Part shown: one piece after another, positions 62,006 through 64,000 of the stretch
Numbering within the stretch: position 1 is the stretch's first letter
Layout of the letters: each line of letters opens with the position of its first letter
Assembly: GCA_023105745.1 (NCBI GenBank)
Contig: JALGQZ010000008.1
Coordinates: 44,885,618-44,949,617 of the forward strand
DNA length: 64,000 nucleotides
Direction of reading: 5' to 3'
DNA from: Austropuccinia psidii
Lineage: Eukaryota > Basidiomycota > Pucciniomycetes > Pucciniales > Sphaerophragmiaceae
Notes under the pieces: model-generated
Seen by the model: the letters and a program-made list of their open reading frames with translations, nothing else
Databases searched by the model: none
What the model was told of the DNA's origin: nothing
Program-made: the position numbers and the translations under genes

Positions 62006-62035
62006 AGTGTGGGATTTAGTAACTTTGACACCCCC
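62006..62035 (-). repeat. Right terminal inverted repeat of the DNA transposon
   Basis: On the minus strand it reads GGGGGTGTCAAAGTTACTAA then ATCCCACAC. Subterminal AAATCCC motifs recur through 61880-62005, as at the left end. TAATAAGT follows on the plus strand. Confidence 0.75.
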
Positions 62036-62043
62036 TAATAAGT

Positions 62044-64000
62044 GTAATTAATTCCTATCACCAATAATAATAGTAATGAAGGATAAGTTCCACATCTCCT
62101 GAAGTGTTAAGTAAAATAATTATATTGTTGAAAAAATTTTAAATTGGAAATTTCAAGGATCTTACATGGAAACAATTTTAGAGAAACACTCTTAATGAAA
62201 AATTCAGAATGACACAATTATGAAAAAAATTTACTCTAATTTAGCTGAAATATGCTTTTAAAATAGTGACTCACTCAAAGAATACTAAGAACAAATATTT
62301 TTTAACTTTTGTTCCATTTTTTTCAATAACATTCCAAGTATTGCCAAAATATAAAGGTAAAGGTGATATCTTTACACCAAAGCTCTCCTCACTAGAGACC
62401 ATTTTGAGCCTTTGGGATCTAAACCCATGTCCAGATAAATTCACAGAAACAATAATAAAATTAGCTATAGAATAAAGTTTCAATATTAAATTATCACTCA
62501 AATTAAATATTAAGAGATAATTAAAGGTATATTTATAATTATAAGTTACATAAAAAGCTACTGTAGATGCCTATAGTAATATGATAATGCAATATTAATG
62601 AAAATTTAATAGTAAAAGATAAAAACATATGTTCCATTACATCAAATGATTTATTTGGAATAAAGGTGCTCAACAAATTACTCAATTTTACTCAGAATAT
62701 AATTAAGAATACATTTCAGTTTTATGACATGTCTTTAACACCAATATTTACTGGGATACCTGGGTATATGTGATTTTTACCATTTCATCTTTGAAAATGG
62801 TCCCACCTCAATATTATCATATTTCTTATGATATAAAACTACTCGTTTTGGAGGAAAATGTTCTTGGGGTAATGAATAAAGCTATGTACTTTGATATACA
62901 TATTACTAAGTAATACTTTGAGTTATGAGCTCAGACATGAGACAAATCTAGTATTTTTAGTTATCCTGTTGACAAATTTACTCTAGAGGTGGTTTAATCC
63001 AAAGATAAAATACAAAAGTATATCTTAGTAGTACTGATTTTGATTATGATTCATTTATTTTTAAGAAAACACTTGTGGAGGTATTCTTAATGATTTTTTT
63101 AAGCTAAAGATACAAATTTTCACTAGAAAACAGATTTTAGAAGAAAAATAATCAAAAATATAGTTTTAATAGTATAATGTAATTCTCTTAATTGTGCTTT
63201 GAGAACAAACCAATATTTTAGATTAAGCTCTAATCTTTTTTTAAACTAAAACCTATGGGAGTTTGATGATTTTGAGAGAAGCTATAAAAACATTTTTTTG
63301 TTACTTTTCATGCTCCCAATAAGGTATTTATATGAACATTGGCTTTGAAAATCATTTTATTTTGGTTTTTTTGAGTTTGTATATCAAAAAAATGAGAAAC
63401 AGAGATATACCAAGAATAGTATATTATTAGATTAGATTTATAGCTGTTGCTTCAAAAAAGTCGTGCATTAAGATAGAAAATCATTGAATACTAATAATAT
63501 CATAATAAAAACCCGATATTGTAATTCCTTCTGGTAAAATGAATCCTTCAATATCTGGAAATACCAGTATTTTAACTGTGAAGGAGAGCTTCAACACAGG
63601 AAGGAATCCTCTTTGTCATATTTCCCCTAGACGTTAAGATTTCATCAAATATTTATATTTAATCTTTTATACAAGATTTATCTTAAAAAATCTTAGTTAA
63701 GTGATGTTTACAACAAATTATACTATTTCGATCAATTATTATTATTGAAATTTTCACATTGTACTTATATTTAGACAATAGTTTTTTTTAAACAATCATT
63801 TCCGCATGAAAGCTTCAAATCTTTATATGATATAAGTCTCTATAATGTAATTATGATTTTTTCTTTGTATTTATTTTTCTAAATAGAGTAAATATACTAT
63901 AAATCCTCCTTATTAGTATTAAATTTAGGTTCCTTTTACAATTATCATACCTTATTAGTATTAAAAGTAGGTTCCTTTTAAAAGTATCATAGCTTCTCTT
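62044..64000. other. AT-rich flank, no recognised gene
   Basis: Only short open frames are present (62266-62501 on both strands) and none is supported. Near the end a 42-bp unit (TTATTAGTATTAAA..TAGGTTCCTTTT..ATCATA) stands twice in tandem at 63910-63951 and 63952-63991. Confidence 0.45.
63910..63991 (+). repeat. 42-bp tandem duplication
   Basis: Two copies of TTATTAGTATTAAA followed by AGGTTCCTTTT and ATCATA, with a few mismatches. The window ends just after, so the array may continue. Confidence 0.6.

Larger units (their letters stand above)
29222..62035. mobile_element. Large DNA transposon (PIF/Harbinger-like) enclosing the nested LTR elements
   Basis: The ends are inverted: GGGGGTGTCAAAGTCACCAA at 29222 and, on the minus strand, GGGGGTGTCAAAGTTACTAA starting at 62035. 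About 26 of the first 28 bases agree. Both ends carry subterminal CCAAATCCCA-type repeats. Outside them stand TAATAAGA (29214-29221) and TAATAAGT (62036-62043), a possible 8-bp duplication. A 3-bp TAA duplication, usual for Harbinger, fits only the right end. Removing the 23-kb Gypsy insertion and the 1.5-kb small element leaves about 8.3 kb. That remainder carries a coiled-coil gene, a protease relic, a TET/JBP-like gene and the transposase. Membership of the middle genes is inferred from position, not proven. Confidence 0.7.

Overview
The window is very AT-rich, intron-bearing fungal DNA made almost entirely of transposable elements stacked inside one another. The Gag, Pol and accessory proteins of two Gypsy families match proteins I remember as highly repetitive in rust fungi (Pucciniales), most closely Austropuccinia (myrtle rust). 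This is recognition from memory, not a search result. I see one convincing host-type gene: a repeat-bearing secreted protein at 25031-26569.

Left part (1-19024). Two solo LTRs (80-2046 with a perfect AATAT target duplication; 5755-7538) belong to the same Gypsy family, called family A here. The second solo LTR sits in an older relic that resembles family B. A full-length but badly decayed family A element lies on the minus strand at 9059-19024.

Middle (19025-29213). This is AT-rich DNA with no recognised genes, apart from the secreted repeat protein and some weak exon-like segments near 27 kb.

Right part (29222-62035). A DNA transposon is bounded by about 30-bp terminal inverted repeats (GGGGGTGTCAAAGT...). 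It carries a coiled-coil gene of the Myb/SANT-companion type, a relic pepsin-like protease, a TET/JBP-like 2OG-Fe(II) dioxygenase gene and a PIF/Harbinger (HARBI1-like) transposase. The last two are tail to tail. Inside it sits a chromodomain Gypsy element (family B, 29501-52529). Its gag is split by a small LTR element without reverse transcriptase (element C, 32172-45096). The 5' LTR of element C is in turn split by a family A Gypsy element (32429-42695). Each level has its own target-site duplication, and the 590-bp LTR of element C is restored exactly when the inner element is removed. A separate 1488-bp non-autonomous DNA element with an 8-bp target duplication and a 21-bp minisatellite is inserted just behind the Harbinger transposase.

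The family B element also carries, between pol and its 3' LTR and on the opposite strand, a two-exon gene. Its first exon has the exact cysteine spacing of a fungal Zn(II)2Cys6 cluster. This antisense gene and the dioxygenase cargo of the DNA transposon are the most interesting content. Most coding regions in the elements are broken by in-frame stops, so the locus is largely a fossil, but several reading frames are still nearly intact.
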